64,000 bases of DNA from CAYRGC01 sp964601225 (GTDB taxonomy: Bacteria; Patescibacteriota; Gracilibacteria; Peribacterales; Peribacteraceae). How positions within the stretch are numbered: position 1 is the stretch's first letter; each line of letters opens with the position of its first letter. The notes under the pieces are model-generated. The model made no database searches and was not told the DNA's origin. It was given only the letters and a program-made list of their open reading frames with translations. The stretch covers positions 310,001 through 374,000 of the forward strand of contig CAZRMM010000001.1 in the NCBI GenBank assembly GCA_964601225.1. Reading direction: 5' to 3'. Shown in pieces: positions 15,983 to 24,339 of the stretch. Position numbers and translations under genes: made by a program.

Positions 15983-16927
15983 GTGCACGCATTTCTTCTC
16001 GCCGGCGGTTTCGCGACCAGACTGTGGCCCCTCACGGAGCGTCGCCCCAAGCCCCTGCTTCCCCTCGCGGGCAAGCCCATGCTCACGCACCTCGTGGAAA
16101 AGATCCCCGCGGGCATCCCCGTGACCGTGAGCACGAACGCCGCGTTCGAGGAGACGTTTCGCGCGTGGATGGCCGGACTCGGCCGCTCGGAACTCTCGCT
16201 CGTCGTGGAAGGCACGACGAAGGACGACCACAAGCTGGGAGCGCTCGGGGCTGTGGCGCAGTGGATTAAAAACGAGGGGATCGACGACGATCTCCTGATC
16301 CTCACCGGCGACAATTACCTGGGATTCGACCTCGGCGCGTTCATCAAAACGTTTCGCGGCTCTTCGCTCCTCGCCGCGCACGACATCGGCGACCGGGAGA
16401 AGGCGAAAGCCTTCGGCGTCGTGGTGACGGACGGCAACCGCGTGACGTCCTTCGAGGAGAAACCGAAGGAACCGAGAAGCACGCTCGTGAGTACGGGATG
16501 CGTGGTCCTTCCCAGAGCCGCGCTCCCCGTCCTCCTGGCATTCGCCGCGGTGAAGCCCGACAACCTCGGCGGTATCTTCGAGGAACTGCTCCGGAAAAAC
16601 CTCCCGGTTGAATGCTTCACGTTCTCGGAACCCTGGATGGATATCGGCTCCTTCGGCAGCTACCTCGACGCGCACCGGACGCTGATCGGGGACGGCGTGA
16701 TCAAGGACGCGACGGCGACGATCGAGGGAACCGCCATGACCGGCGCCGTGAGCGTCGCAAAGAACTCGGTCATTCGGCAGAGCGAACTTACCGACTGCAT
16801 GGTCTTCGACGGCGTCACGATCGAGGACTGCACTCTTAAAAACTGCGTTATCGACGACGGCTGCGCGCTCAAGGGTCTCGACCTCTCGGGACAGATGCTT
16901 CGCGCCGGCACCGTCCTGAAGCTCTGA
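15983..16927 (+). CDS. NDP-sugar pyrophosphorylase (nucleotidyltransferase)
   Basis: 314 residues. The N-terminal nucleotidyltransferase fold carries Ala-Gly-Gly-Phe-Ala-Thr-Arg-Leu-Trp-Pro and a Pro-Lys-Pro-Leu-Leu-Pro-Leu-Ala-Gly-Lys-Pro motif, Asp-Asn for metal binding and Phe-Glu-Glu-Lys-Pro. The C-terminal part has left-handed beta-helix hexapeptide-like turns (Ile-Arg-Gln-Ser, Ile-Glu-Asp-Cys). It activates a sugar 1-phosphate (glucose- or mannose-1-phosphate type; nucleotide not assignable) for surface polysaccharide synthesis. The GTG start is set by the core motif and the -10 element; the ATG 60 bases upstream would add a stretch encoded by the heptamer array. Confidence 0.85.
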   Translation: MHAFLLAGGFATRLWPLTERRPKPLLPLAGKPMLTHLVEKIPAGIPVTVSTNAAFEETFRAWMAGLGRSELSLVVEGTTKDDHKLGALGAVAQWIKNEGIDDDLLILTGDNYLGFDLGAFIKTFRGSSLLAAHDIGDREKAKAFGVVVTDGNRVTSFEEKPKEPRSTLVSTGCVVLPRAALPVLLAFAAVKPDNLGGIFEELLRKNLPVECFTFSEPWMDIGSFGSYLDAHRTLIGDGVIKDATATIEGTAMTGAVSVAKNSVIRQSELTDCMVFDGVTIEDCTLKNCVIDDGCALKGLDLSGQMLRAGTVLKL

Positions 16928-17002
16928 CGAGAAGTGCTTCTGTGCGGCCGCGACGGCGGGTATGATCTGTGCCGCTTTGTCTGTGTTCTTCCCAAAACGA
17001 TC

Positions 17003-17662
17003 ATGAAACGCCTCCTCACCGCCCTCCTCCTCTCCGTCGCGCTCGTCGCGTGCGGCGGATCATCCGCCCGCTGGAAGGTGACATTCCTCCGCGCCAACGA
17101 CGCGCAGAAGGCCGAACTCGGGGGAGCCATCGAGCGCATGATCGAGGGGCGAACGCTCGCCGTTCAGAAGAAGCTCGTGAGCAAGAAATTCACCCCCTCC
17201 GGCGACGGCGGCACGCTCAGCGTGACCGTCGGGGACGCCGATGCGATCGCAAGTCTCAAGGAACAACTTGAGATGCCGTTCTCCTTCGAACTCATGACAC
17301 AGACGCCCGTCGGAAAGAAGGGCGACACCGACACGGAGAAGTTCGGCAGCTTCACCAAGTCCGGCCTGGACGCCGATAAAGTGGACTGGATCGACGCGCG
17401 CGTTCCCCCGAGTGGCGGCGCAACGACCGTCGCCGTGATCTTCACGCCGGAGGGCCGCACGCTCTTCAAGAAAATCCTTTCGGAGAATCAGGGCAAGCTC
17501 ATCGGCATCTTCGTCCGTGGTCGCCTGATGTCCCTTAAGAAGGTGGAAGAGAAAGACCAGAGCGATTCCATCGTCATCGACAACGTTCCGTCCGCCCAGA
17601 TCGCCTCGTCCTTCGCGGATGACGTGAACGTCAGTCTGCACGCCAAGTTCACGGCCGAGTGA
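17003..17662 (+). CDS. Lipoprotein resembling a SecD periplasmic domain
   Basis: 219 residues: signal peptide with lipobox Leu-Val-Ala-Cys, then an alpha/beta region whose second half (Val-Ala-Val-Ile-Phe-Thr-Pro-Glu-Gly-Arg, Asn-Gln-Gly-Lys-Leu-Ile-Gly-Ile-Phe-Val-Arg-Gly, Ile-Ala-Ser-Ser-Phe-Ala-Asp-Asp-Val) follows the layout of the SecD P1 head domain. It sits directly upstream of secD, separated by a heptamer array, which supports a role next to the Sec accessory complex. The resemblance is by eye. TATGAT (16961-16966) is a likely -10, leaving a leader of about 30 bases. Confidence 0.7.
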   Translation: MKRLLTALLLSVALVACGGSSARWKVTFLRANDAQKAELGGAIERMIEGRTLAVQKKLVSKKFTPSGDGGTLSVTVGDADAIASLKEQLEMPFSFELMTQTPVGKKGDTDTEKFGSFTKSGLDADKVDWIDARVPPSGGATTVAVIFTPEGRTLFKKILSENQGKLIGIFVRGRLMSLKKVEEKDQSDSIVIDNVPSAQIASSFADDVNVSLHAKFTAE

Positions 17663-17671
17663 TGAAGATTT

Positions 17672-17706
17672 CCCGAAGCCCGAAACCCGCAGCCCGAAAC
17701 TCCCCG
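17672..17706. repeat. Heptamer array (CCCGAAx)
   Basis: CCCGAAG, CCCGAAA, CCCGCAG, CCCGAAA, CTCCCCG in exact 7-base steps between the SecD-like lipoprotein gene and secD. Confidence 0.85.
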
Positions 17707-17774
17707 TTTGGGCAGTAGACAAGCAGCAACGATGTTTGCTGATAACGATCTCACCTGATAGCATCCAGTCCCCT

Positions 17775-20204
17775 ATGCCTCAAAAGCGTTCCCCCGCCCG
17801 TTACGTGCCCGCGATCCTCGTGGGTGTCTTCGCTCTCCTCATCGCATTGCCGCAAAGCATGCGCGAGTGGACTCCGTCGTTCATTCGCTCCCCAGGCCTT
17901 CATCTGGGCTTGGACCTTGCGGGCGGTACGCAGCTCGATTTCCGCATTTCCGAGGAGGAGATTCAGAGTCAATTGCGTCAACTCGATGCCGATATCGACG
18001 CAGCAAAGGCCAAGGGAGGCGCCACGGAGGAAATCAATAATCTCGAATTTCAGAAGCGTTCCATTCAGGAACAACGATCGAATCTCGTCGAAGCGATCCG
18101 CGGTGTTCTCGAGCGTCGCATCAATGCTCTCGGCGTCAGTGAAGCCGTGATTACGCCTTCCTACATCGGCAATGAAAAACACCTCCTCGTGGAATGCCCC
18201 GGCGTCGTGGACGTGCAGGAATGCATCCGCGTCGTCGGAAAGACCATCCAACTCGAATTTAAGGAGGAGTCTCATGAGATGACCGCAGAGCAGACGGCCA
18301 CGATGCGTGCCGAGGCGACCCTCACGATGCGCCGCATCACCGAAAGCGGCTCCACGCTCCAGAAGGAAGGCCAGGACATGGGTACGAAACTCGGCATGGC
18401 CTACCAGGACGACGTGCTCTTTTACAGGGACACGCTGCCGAAGGGCCTCGAGGATCTGTGGACGGCCGGCCAAGGCAAGGTAATCCAGCGCGAAGGTACC
18501 GTGAAACAGCCGCAACAGGGCAGCAACGGCCAAATCAAAGAGGTCGAGATCCCGGGAATCTTCCTCGCACAAGCCCTCTCCCCGCTCACGAACACCGGTC
18601 GCACCCTCAACGAGGCGGCCAAGGCCTTCCAACAACTCGCAAAATCCGAATCCAACCTCCGGTACTCTCTCCGCGAGAACGTCCTGCTCGACGAGAAGAC
18701 GGACGCCCGCGTTTCCGCCGCCATCAAGGGTATGCAGCCGGGCGCCCTCAAGTCCGTGGGCCTCGATGGCTCCGCCAAGGTCCTCTTCCTTCGCTCGCAA
18801 ACGCCGGGCGGGGAAAAGGTGGATGCCAGTAACATTCTTATCGCCTATCAGGGGGCGAGTCAGGCCGACCGTTCCGTGACGCGCACGAAGGAAGCAGCTC
18901 TTGCCAAGGCAAAGGACCTTAAGGCTCAACTTGATAAAGGAGCGGATTTTGCCGCCCTCGCTCGCGCGCAGTCGGACGGCGCCTCGAAGACTTCGGGCGG
19001 AAAAATGGAGCCTTTCGGCCGCGGCGAACTCCCGGCCTCGATCGAACAGGTCGCCTTCTCGATGAAACCAGGACAGGTCAGCGACCCCGTGGAAACGGCC
19101 TTCGGATACCACCTCGTTCGCGTTGATCGCGCCCCGTACACGCTTGCCACCAAAGCGGACTTTGAGGAACTCACCGTGGGTGGCACGGGAGCCCTGAAGC
19201 GCGCCGACGACATCATCGCCCGCCTCCAGAACGGCGAAGTGCAATCGCAGGAGCAAGCGATCCGCGCGCGCATCCTCTTCTTCTCCCTCGCACCGACGGG
19301 CTGGAAGGACACGCAACTGGACGGTAAGCACTTCCGCTCCGCTGCGGTAGTGTTCGACCCCACGACGGGCATCCCCGTGGTGCAGATCGCCTTCGACACC
19401 GAAGGCGGGAAGATGTTCCAGGAGCTCACCAAGGCCAACGTCGGCAAGCAGATCGCCATCTTCGTCGGCGGGGAGCTCGTCTCCGCCCCGCGCGTCCAAA
19501 ACGAGATCGCCGGCGGAACCGCCGTAATCACCGGCAGCGGCAACGTGGATGAAGCCAAGCGCCTGGCGCAGGACCTCAACACGGGCGCCATCCCTGCCCC
19601 GATCTACCTCACGGGCCAGTACACCGTGGAAGCCACGCTCGGTTCGAGCGCGCTTCAGGCCTCCCTCATGGCCGCGGCTATCGGTATCGCGATCCTCGCC
19701 CTCTACATGATCGTCGTGTACCGCATTCTCGGTATCGTCGCGGACATCGGCCTCTCGATTTACGCCGTCCTCCTCTTCGCCATTTTGAAGCTCCCGCTCT
19801 TCCTCGTAGGAAGCGACTACATCGTACTCACACTCGCGGGTATGGCGGGCATCATTCTCTCGATCGGTATGGCCGTGGACGCGAACATTCTGGTCTTCGA
19901 GCGCATGAAGGAGGAGTTGCGTCGCGGTAAAAGCCTCAAAGCTGCGGTGGAAGCCAGCTTCCAGCACGCTTGGCCCGCCATCCGCGACGGCAACGTGGCC
20001 ACGCTCATCACGTGCGGCATCCTGTTCCTGATCGGCACCTCCATTGTCCGCGGGTTCGCGATCACGCTCGCGATGGGCGTCCTTCTCTCGCTCTTCACCG
20101 CCGTCGTCGTCACGCGCTGGCTCCTTCGCCATCTCGTTCAGAATCCGATTGGTCAGAATCCGTCCCACTACGGAGTCCGCAGGAACAACCCTCCGCAAGC
20201 GTAA
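17775..20204 (+). CDS. secD: SecD with inserted parvulin (PpiC-type) domain
   Basis: 809 residues. An N-terminal membrane helix is followed by the SecD signature Gly-Leu-Asp-Leu-Ala-Gly-Gly-Thr-Gln-Leu and the P1 base (Arg-Arg-Ile-Asn-Ala-Leu-Gly-Val-Ser-Glu). A large insert holds a parvulin rotamase domain at residues about 349-455 (Ala-Ser-Asn-Ile-Leu, Gly-Ala-Asp-Phe-Ala-Ala-Leu-Ala, Ser-Gly-Gly-Lys-Met-Glu-Pro-Phe-Gly-Arg-Gly-Glu-Leu, Phe-Gly-Tyr-His-Leu-Val). Then come the P1 head and five C-terminal helices with Gly-Met-Ala-Val-Asp-Ala-Asn-Ile-Leu-Val-Phe-Glu-Arg. It uses proton motive force to pull secreted proteins through SecYEG. Ordinary SecD has no rotamase domain. No secF follows. 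Confidence 0.93.
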   Translation: MPQKRSPARYVPAILVGVFALLIALPQSMREWTPSFIRSPGLHLGLDLAGGTQLDFRISEEEIQSQLRQLDADIDAAKAKGGATEEINNLEFQKRSIQEQRSNLVEAIRGVLERRINALGVSEAVITPSYIGNEKHLLVECPGVVDVQECIRVVGKTIQLEFKEESHEMTAEQTATMRAEATLTMRRITESGSTLQKEGQDMGTKLGMAYQDDVLFYRDTLPKGLEDLWTAGQGKVIQREGTVKQPQQGSNGQIKEVEIPGIFLAQALSPLTNTGRTLNEAAKAFQQLAKSESNLRYSLRENVLLDEKTDARVSAAIKGMQPGALKSVGLDGSAKVLFLRSQTPGGEKVDASNILIAYQGASQADRSVTRTKEAALAKAKDLKAQLDKGADFAALARAQSDGASKTSGGKMEPFGRGELPASIEQVAFSMKPGQVSDPVETAFGYHLVRVDRAPYTLATKADFEELTVGGTGALKRADDIIARLQNGEVQSQEQAIRARILFFSLAPTGWKDTQLDGKHFRSAAVVFDPTTGIPVVQIAFDTEGGKMFQELTKANVGKQIAIFVGGELVSAPRVQNEIAGGTAVITGSGNVDEAKRLAQDLNTGAIPAPIYLTGQYTVEATLGSSALQASLMAAAIGIAILALYMIVVYRILGIVADIGLSIYAVLLFAILKLPLFLVGSDYIVLTLAGMAGIILSIGMAVDANILVFERMKEELRRGKSLKAAVEASFQHAWPAIRDGNVATLITCGILFLIGTSIVRGFAITLAMGVLLSLFTAVVVTRWLLRHLVQNPIGQNPSHYGVRRNNPPQA

Positions 20205-20224
20205 AACCGCAGTTTCCACCCGGC

Positions 20225-20569
20225 ATGGCCGATACGCTCTCCATCACCGACCTTGAGGTCTGGACGCGAATCGGCGTGCCGGATGACGAACGCTCGAAGG
20301 AGCAGCGGCTGCTCGTGACCGTTCGCATGACTGTCGATTCCGCACCGATAGCGCAGGATGACGATATCGCCGCCGGTATCGATTATGCCGCCGTTGCCGC
20401 GGGTATCCGGAATCTCGCCCGAACGGAACGGAGGACGATTGAACGTTTCGCGGAAGACGTCGCGACATACGTCATCGAAACGCATCGACCGCAACGCGCA
20501 GAAGTAACCGTGAGAAAATTCGTGATCCCGGGAACTGCCGACGTTTCTCTTACGATCGTGCGCCCGTGA
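20225..20569 (+). CDS. folB: Dihydroneopterin aldolase
   Basis: 114 residues. Converts dihydroneopterin to 6-hydroxymethyl-dihydropterin in folate synthesis. Seen: Gly-Val-Pro-Asp-Asp-Glu-Arg near the N-terminus, carrying the conserved Glu; Asp-Tyr-Ala-Ala-Val-Ala near the middle; and Val-Arg-Lys-Phe with the catalytic-type Lys. Its TGA overlaps the GTG start of folK (GTGA), giving coupled translation. The ATG at 20225 lies 20 bases after secD, so it may be transcribed with secD. Confidence 0.9.
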   Translation: MADTLSITDLEVWTRIGVPDDERSKEQRLLVTVRMTVDSAPIAQDDDIAAGIDYAAVAAGIRNLARTERRTIERFAEDVATYVIETHRPQRAEVTVRKFVIPGTADVSLTIVRP

Positions 20570-21048
20570 CGACGGCGTTCCTCGCCCTCGGCTCGAATGT
20601 CGACGCGGAGCGGAACCTGCGGGAGGCCGCCACGCTCCTGCGGAAGCGCTTCCCCGGCATCCGCTTTTCCCCCGTCTATCGCACCAAGGCCATGGGCTAC
20701 GAGGATCAGGCCGATTTCCTCAACGCCGTGGCGGTCCTGGAGACGGAGAAGACGCCGAAGGAGATCCAGGAGATCACCCGCGGCGTGGAACAGGCCCTCA
20801 AGAAGGCCCCGCCGTTCCGTAACGGCCCCCGGACGATCGATCTCGACCTCCTGCTCTACGGCGACGAGATCCTGGACCTCCCGGGCCTCACCCTGCCCCA
20901 CCCCCGCATGCACGGCCGCCGATTCGTGCTGCAGCCGCTCCTCGACCTCGGCGTGGCCGGGACGCATCCCAAGGCGCAGGAAACGTGGGCCGCTCTCCTC
21001 AAGACGGTGGAAAACCAGGAGATCGCAGAGACGGCCGTCCGCCTCTGA
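20566..21048 (+). CDS. folK: HPPK, 6-hydroxymethyl-dihydropterin pyrophosphokinase
   Basis: 160 residues starting with GTG in a 4-base overlap with folB. Motifs: Ala-Leu-Gly-Ser-Asn, Asp-Phe-Leu-Asn-Ala-Val, Arg-Thr-Ile-Asp-Leu-Asp-Leu-Leu-Leu-Tyr-Gly (two Mg-binding Asp) and Pro-His-Pro-Arg-Met. Transfers pyrophosphate from ATP to the pterin made by FolB. Normal length. Confidence 0.94.
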   Translation: MTTAFLALGSNVDAERNLREAATLLRKRFPGIRFSPVYRTKAMGYEDQADFLNAVAVLETEKTPKEIQEITRGVEQALKKAPPFRNGPRTIDLDLLLYGDEILDLPGLTLPHPRMHGRRFVLQPLLDLGVAGTHPKAQETWAALLKTVENQEIAETAVRL

Positions 21049-21089
21049 GGGAGACAGGCCGCGAAAAACACCCTATACTCGGCTCTCCC

Positions 21090-21635
21090 ATGCAGGAATC
21101 CCCCTTCAAAGACCTCCTCAAGGCCATCGGCGAGGATCCCAAGCGCTCCGGACTTAAAAAGACGCCCGAGCGCGCGATGACCATGTGGAAGGAGCTCACA
21201 ACCGGCTACGACCAGAAGCTCGAAAAGATCGTGAACGGCGCCCTTTTCCACGCCGAATCGGACGGCATGGTGATCGTGAAGGATATTGAGGTCTATTCGC
21301 TCTGCGAGCACCACCTCCTGCCCTTCTACGGCAAGGTGCATGTGGGGTACATCCCCGGCAAGCACATGATCGGCCTCAGCAAGGTGGCGCGGATCGTGGA
21401 CATGTTCGCTCGGCGGCTCCAGGTGCAGGAACGCCTGGGGCAGCAGATCTGCGACGCGCTCCGCGAGACCCTGGACCCCAAGGGCGTCGGCGTCGTGATC
21501 GAGGCCAACCACCTCTGCATGATGATGCGCGGCGTGGAGAAGCAGCACAGCCTGGCCGTGACGAGCCACGTCGCTGGCCTCTTCAAGAGCGACCAGCGCA
21601 CGCGAGAAGAGTTCTTGAGTTTGATCCGTTCATAA
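21090..21635 (+). CDS. folE: GTP cyclohydrolase I
   Basis: 181 residues, the first committed enzyme of pterin/folate synthesis. Zinc ligands: Cys and His in Ser-Leu-Cys-Glu-His-His-Leu-Leu-Pro-Phe and a second Cys in His-Leu-Cys-Met-Met-Met-Arg-Gly. Gly-Leu-Ser-Lys-Val-Ala-Arg-Ile-Val and Ser-Leu-Ala-Val-Thr-Ser are typical. A TATACT box precedes the ATG by 12 bases. Third gene of folB-folK-folE; with dfrA and thyA nearby this makes a folate/thymidylate cluster. The folP/folC steps are not in the window. Confidence 0.95.
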   Translation: MQESPFKDLLKAIGEDPKRSGLKKTPERAMTMWKELTTGYDQKLEKIVNGALFHAESDGMVIVKDIEVYSLCEHHLLPFYGKVHVGYIPGKHMIGLSKVARIVDMFARRLQVQERLGQQICDALRETLDPKGVGVVIEANHLCMMMRGVEKQHSLAVTSHVAGLFKSDQRTREEFLSLIRS

Positions 21636-21637
21636 AA

Positions 21638-21678
21638 GGGCCGCGTCCCCCTTCGACTACGCTCAGGGTGACACGGCC
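21638..21678 (-). terminator. Hairpin between folE and the convergent gene
   Basis: GGCCGCGTCCCCCT and AGGGTGACACGGCC pair imperfectly around TCGACTACGCTC. On the minus strand the stem is followed by CTTTTATG, so it can terminate the minus-strand gene. The core resembles two other palindromes at 25752 and 38604. Confidence 0.55.
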
Positions 21679-21696
21679 GCCGACGATGTCGATGCT

Positions 21697-22503
21697 TTAC
21701 GCCGCCATCGAAAGTTGCGGCGCCTTGGCGTTCTTCGCAAGCTCCTCGGCCTTGGCCGACATGACGATCTGGAGGATCTGCCCGTGATTGAAAGCGGTCT
21801 CCTGCTGAAGCTTCTGTTGCATCTGCTCGGGTGTGAGATGGGATTTCTTGAGAACCTCGGCCTGGAAGCGCACGGCGTCTCCCGCGTGCTCGCCGTCCTT
21901 GCGGATGTAGGCACGAGCTGCATCGTGGTGGTTCGCGATGAATTTCTGACCGGTGCCATAGACCTCGGGCGGCTGGTTGTCGCGCGCGGCATCGGCGCTT
22001 CCGCGGAATTTGAGTGCTTGGTTCGCCTCCACCTCGCCTTCCAGCTGCTCTTCGATCTTCTTGGCTTCGCCTTTTTCGTCGATGACGACGTCCTTGATGG
22101 CGTTCTGCCCGGCATGGCCGTCCTCCTCGCTGCGCTCGTGGCTCGCGGTCTCGGCGGTCTCCTCGGGTTTTTCGCGGAGCTGGTCCGGATCCAGTTGGTG
22201 CCGGGCGATCGCGGCGTTCTCGCTGAGTCCGTAGTTCACGCCGTTCGTGCCGTTCTCCATGTCCTCCACCCGGATATCGCCGTGTGCGGTCAGCCCGTGC
22301 TCGTCGATATTGTTCGCGACCTCCTTCACGTCCTGCTGGACACCGTGCATGCCCTCGGTCTGGCGGAGCACGTCGTCGATGTCGGCTCGGTAGCCTTTGA
22401 TGTCTTGGGCCACTTCCAGCTTCTGACGGAGAAGGGCGTTGGCGATCTCGCGCGATTGCTCCGCGGTGAGCTCGGGGGCCTGTGCTGTGGGGGCGTTGTT
22501 CAT
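21697..22503 (-). CDS. Hypothetical charged helical protein
   Basis: 268 residues, rich in Glu, Ala, Gln and His, almost wholly helical, with no signal or membrane segment. Segments such as Glu-Lys-Gly-Glu-Ala-Lys-Lys-Ile-Glu-Glu-Gln-Leu-Glu and Asn-His-His-Asp-Ala-Ala-Arg-Ala-Tyr suggest a coiled or DNA/protein-binding rod. I recognise no family. The start at ATG 22503 is supported by GACACT (minus strand, 22510-22515) ending 6 bases before it. The longer frame to 22536 would start inside that promoter. Confidence 0.7.
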   Translation of the reverse strand: MNNAPTAQAPELTAEQSREIANALLRQKLEVAQDIKGYRADIDDVLRQTEGMHGVQQDVKEVANNIDEHGLTAHGDIRVEDMENGTNGVNYGLSENAAIARHQLDPDQLREKPEETAETASHERSEEDGHAGQNAIKDVVIDEKGEAKKIEEQLEGEVEANQALKFRGSADAARDNQPPEVYGTGQKFIANHHDAARAYIRKDGEHAGDAVRFQAEVLKKSHLTPEQMQQKLQQETAFNHGQILQIVMSAKAEELAKNAKAPQLSMAA

Positions 22504-22515
22504 GGCCACAGTGTC
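22504..22515 (-). promoter_or_regulatory. Leaderless -10 element before the 22503 gene
   Basis: GACACT on the minus strand (22510-22515), 6 bases, then ATG 22503. Confidence 0.5.
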
Positions 22516-22616
22516 GCCCGGATTTTCCCTACGCATATAAACCGGGACATCGAAAGCCCACTGACTCCATTTTTCTCCTACAGTAAGCGGTTTTTATGAG
22601 ATCATCGAATCCCGTT

Positions 22617-23108
22617 TCAAGCCCGTTTATAGTCGATGAACGTGAACGCCACCGGATGCTCGGCGTCCGGCTGGTGCTCCTCGCGGAACGTCTCCTCCCA
22701 CGTGGCGGAATCGATCGAGGGGAACACGGCGTCACCCTCCGGCGAGGCGTGGATGCGCGTGAGATGGATGTTGCCGACGAGCGGCATTGCCTCGGCGTAG
22801 ACCTGCGCGCCACCGAAGATCACTGCCTCTTCTACTCCTGATTTCTCGGCAAGATTGATCGCTTCGGTCAGCGAGGCCGCAGCTTCAGCGCCCTTCATCA
22901 CCGTCTCCGGATGCCGCGTGATGACGATGTTCCGCCGCCCGGGCAGCACGCGCCCGATGGACTCGTGGGTTTTTCGGCCCATGATGAGGGGCTTTCCCAT
23001 CGTAAGCGCCTTCATGCGCGCGAAATCCTTCGGCAAGCGGTACAGAAGCTCGTTTCCCTTGCCGATGACGTTATTGTCGCACGCGGCGACGACGATGGAG
23101 AGGAGCAC
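22617..23108 (-). CDS. folA: Dihydrofolate reductase
   Basis: 163 residues starting at GTG 23108. Motifs: Ala-Cys-Asp-Asn-Asn-Val-Ile-Gly-Lys, Leu-Pro-Lys-Asp-Phe (catalytic Asp, E. coli Asp27), Gly-Arg-Lys-Thr-His-Glu-Ser-Ile-Gly, and Ile-Phe-Gly-Gly-Ala-Gln-Val-Tyr for NADPH. Regenerates tetrahydrofolate from the dihydrofolate made by the adjacent ThyA. TATTCT ends 6 bases before the GTG and lies within an octamer array. The thyA and dfrA genes are in line on the minus strand. Confidence 0.95.
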   Translation of the reverse strand: MLLSIVVAACDNNVIGKGNELLYRLPKDFARMKALTMGKPLIMGRKTHESIGRVLPGRRNIVITRHPETVMKGAEAAASLTEAINLAEKSGVEEAVIFGGAQVYAEAMPLVGNIHLTRIHASPEGDAVFPSIDSATWEETFREEHQPDAEHPVAFTFIDYKRA

Positions 23109-23109
23109 G

Positions 23110-23196
23110 GGAGAAGAATAGAGGAAGAGAGCAATAGAATAACAGGCCCTATTATTCTGTTACTCTCTTTTTCTGTTACTCGCTTATTCTTTTCCT
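23110..23196. repeat. Octamer array with inverted halves
   Basis: Right half CTGTTACT, CTCTTTTT, CTGTTACT, CGCTTATT, CTTTTCCT (23157-23196). Left half AAGAATAG, AGGAAGAG, AGCAATAG, AATAACAG (23114-23145), the complementary orientation. It occupies the thyA-dfrA gap and contains the dfrA -10 (TATTCT on minus). Confidence 0.8.
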
Positions 23197-23202
23197 CATC
23201 CA

Positions 23203-24126
23203 TCACACCGCGATCGGCGCCTTGATCGCCGGCCACGGGTCGTAGCCCTCGAACGCGATGTCCTCGAACGTGAAGTCGTCGATGGACGTGACCTTCGGAT
23301 TGAGGTTCAGCGTCGGCAGCGGCTTCGGCTCGCGGGAAAGCTGCTCCTTCACCTGGTCGACGTGGTTGAGGTAAATGTGCGCGTCGCCGAGCGTATGGAC
23401 GAACTCCCCCGGCTTGAGGCCGCAGACCTGCGCGATCATGCAGGTGAGGAGCGAGTACGACGCGATATTGAACGGCACGCCGAGGAAGAGATCCGCACTG
23501 CGTTGGTAGAGCTGACAATTCAGGCGGCCATCATTCGTGACGTAGAATTGGAACAAGGTGTGACAGAGCGGCGGGGCGGACTTCGTGTGTCCGTACACGT
23601 CGCTCACGTTCCAGGCGCTCACGAGATTCCGGCGCGAGCCGGGGTTCTTTTTCAGGGTTTCGACAACCTTCGCGATCTGGTCGAAGCGCTGCCCGTCCGG
23701 ACCCGTCCACCGGCGCCACTGCTTGCCGTACACGGGCCCGAGCTCGCCCCACTGCCTGGCGAACGCGGCGTCGGTCTTGATCTTCTGGACGAAGCGGTTG
23801 AGCTCCTCGGTCCATTCCGGGGAGTACCGCAGGAACGTGTCGTTGAGACCGTTCGCGTCGAGGTAGTCCGTGAAGGGCCACTCGTTCCAGATCTTCACGT
23901 CATGATCCACCAGGTACTTGATATTCGTGTCCCCTTTCAGGAACCACACGAGCTCGTGGACGATGGCCTTCACCGCCATCTTTTTGGTCGTGAGGAGCGG
24001 GAAGCTCGGAGAAAGCGGGTAGCGCGTCTGCATGCCGAAGACGCCGATCGTGCCGACACCCGTGCGCTCGCTACGCTTCTCGCCGTGCTCGAGGACGTGC
24101 CGGAGGAGGTCCAAGTACTGCTTCAT
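23203..24126 (-). CDS. thyA: Thymidylate synthase
   Basis: 307 residues. Converts dUMP to dTMP with methylene-tetrahydrofolate. The catalytic Cys lies in Pro-Pro-Leu-Cys-His-Thr-Leu, with Gln-Arg-Ser-Ala-Asp-Leu-Phe-Leu-Gly-Val-Pro-Phe-Asn and a C-terminal Ile-Lys-Ala-Pro-Ile-Ala-Val tail closing the active site. Slightly longer than E. coli ThyA (264) through an insert typical of many bacterial forms. Paired with dfrA downstream. Confidence 0.96.
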   Translation of the reverse strand: MKQYLDLLRHVLEHGEKRSERTGVGTIGVFGMQTRYPLSPSFPLLTTKKMAVKAIVHELVWFLKGDTNIKYLVDHDVKIWNEWPFTDYLDANGLNDTFLRYSPEWTEELNRFVQKIKTDAAFARQWGELGPVYGKQWRRWTGPDGQRFDQIAKVVETLKKNPGSRRNLVSAWNVSDVYGHTKSAPPLCHTLFQFYVTNDGRLNCQLYQRSADLFLGVPFNIASYSLLTCMIAQVCGLKPGEFVHTLGDAHIYLNHVDQVKEQLSREPKPLPTLNLNPKVTSIDDFTFEDIAFEGYDPWPAIKAPIAV

Positions 24127-24153
24127 GCGGGATCAGAGTGTACACAGAAACGG

Positions 24154-24233
24154 TTACGGGTTGCGAGTTACGGGTGACGGGAACGGTCTCGCCTCTCACA
24201 ACCCGACATTCGACAGTCGACACCCGATACCCT
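24154..24233. repeat. Heptamer array with inverted halves
   Basis: Left: TTACGGG, TTGCGAG, TTACGGG, TGACGGG (24154-24181). Right: CAACCCG, ACATTCG, ACAGTCG, ACACCCG, ATACCCT (24199-24233). Upstream of thyA and downstream of the hydrolase gene. Confidence 0.85.
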
Positions 24234-24339
24234 GACATGACGAAATCCCGGGGGAGCGTTGGAGCGCATGGCTCCGGTGCTTCCCGCGGGAATTCGGACT
24301 ACAGCGTCAGCGACAGCTTCTCGAGCCCGAGGACGGCCT

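Noticed and set aside
17751..20219. 822-residue open frame opposite secD
   Set aside because: It mirrors secD in the complementary phase. GC-rich codon use removes stops from the antisense, and the composition (Glu/Arg/Gly-rich, no motifs) is typical of a shadow.
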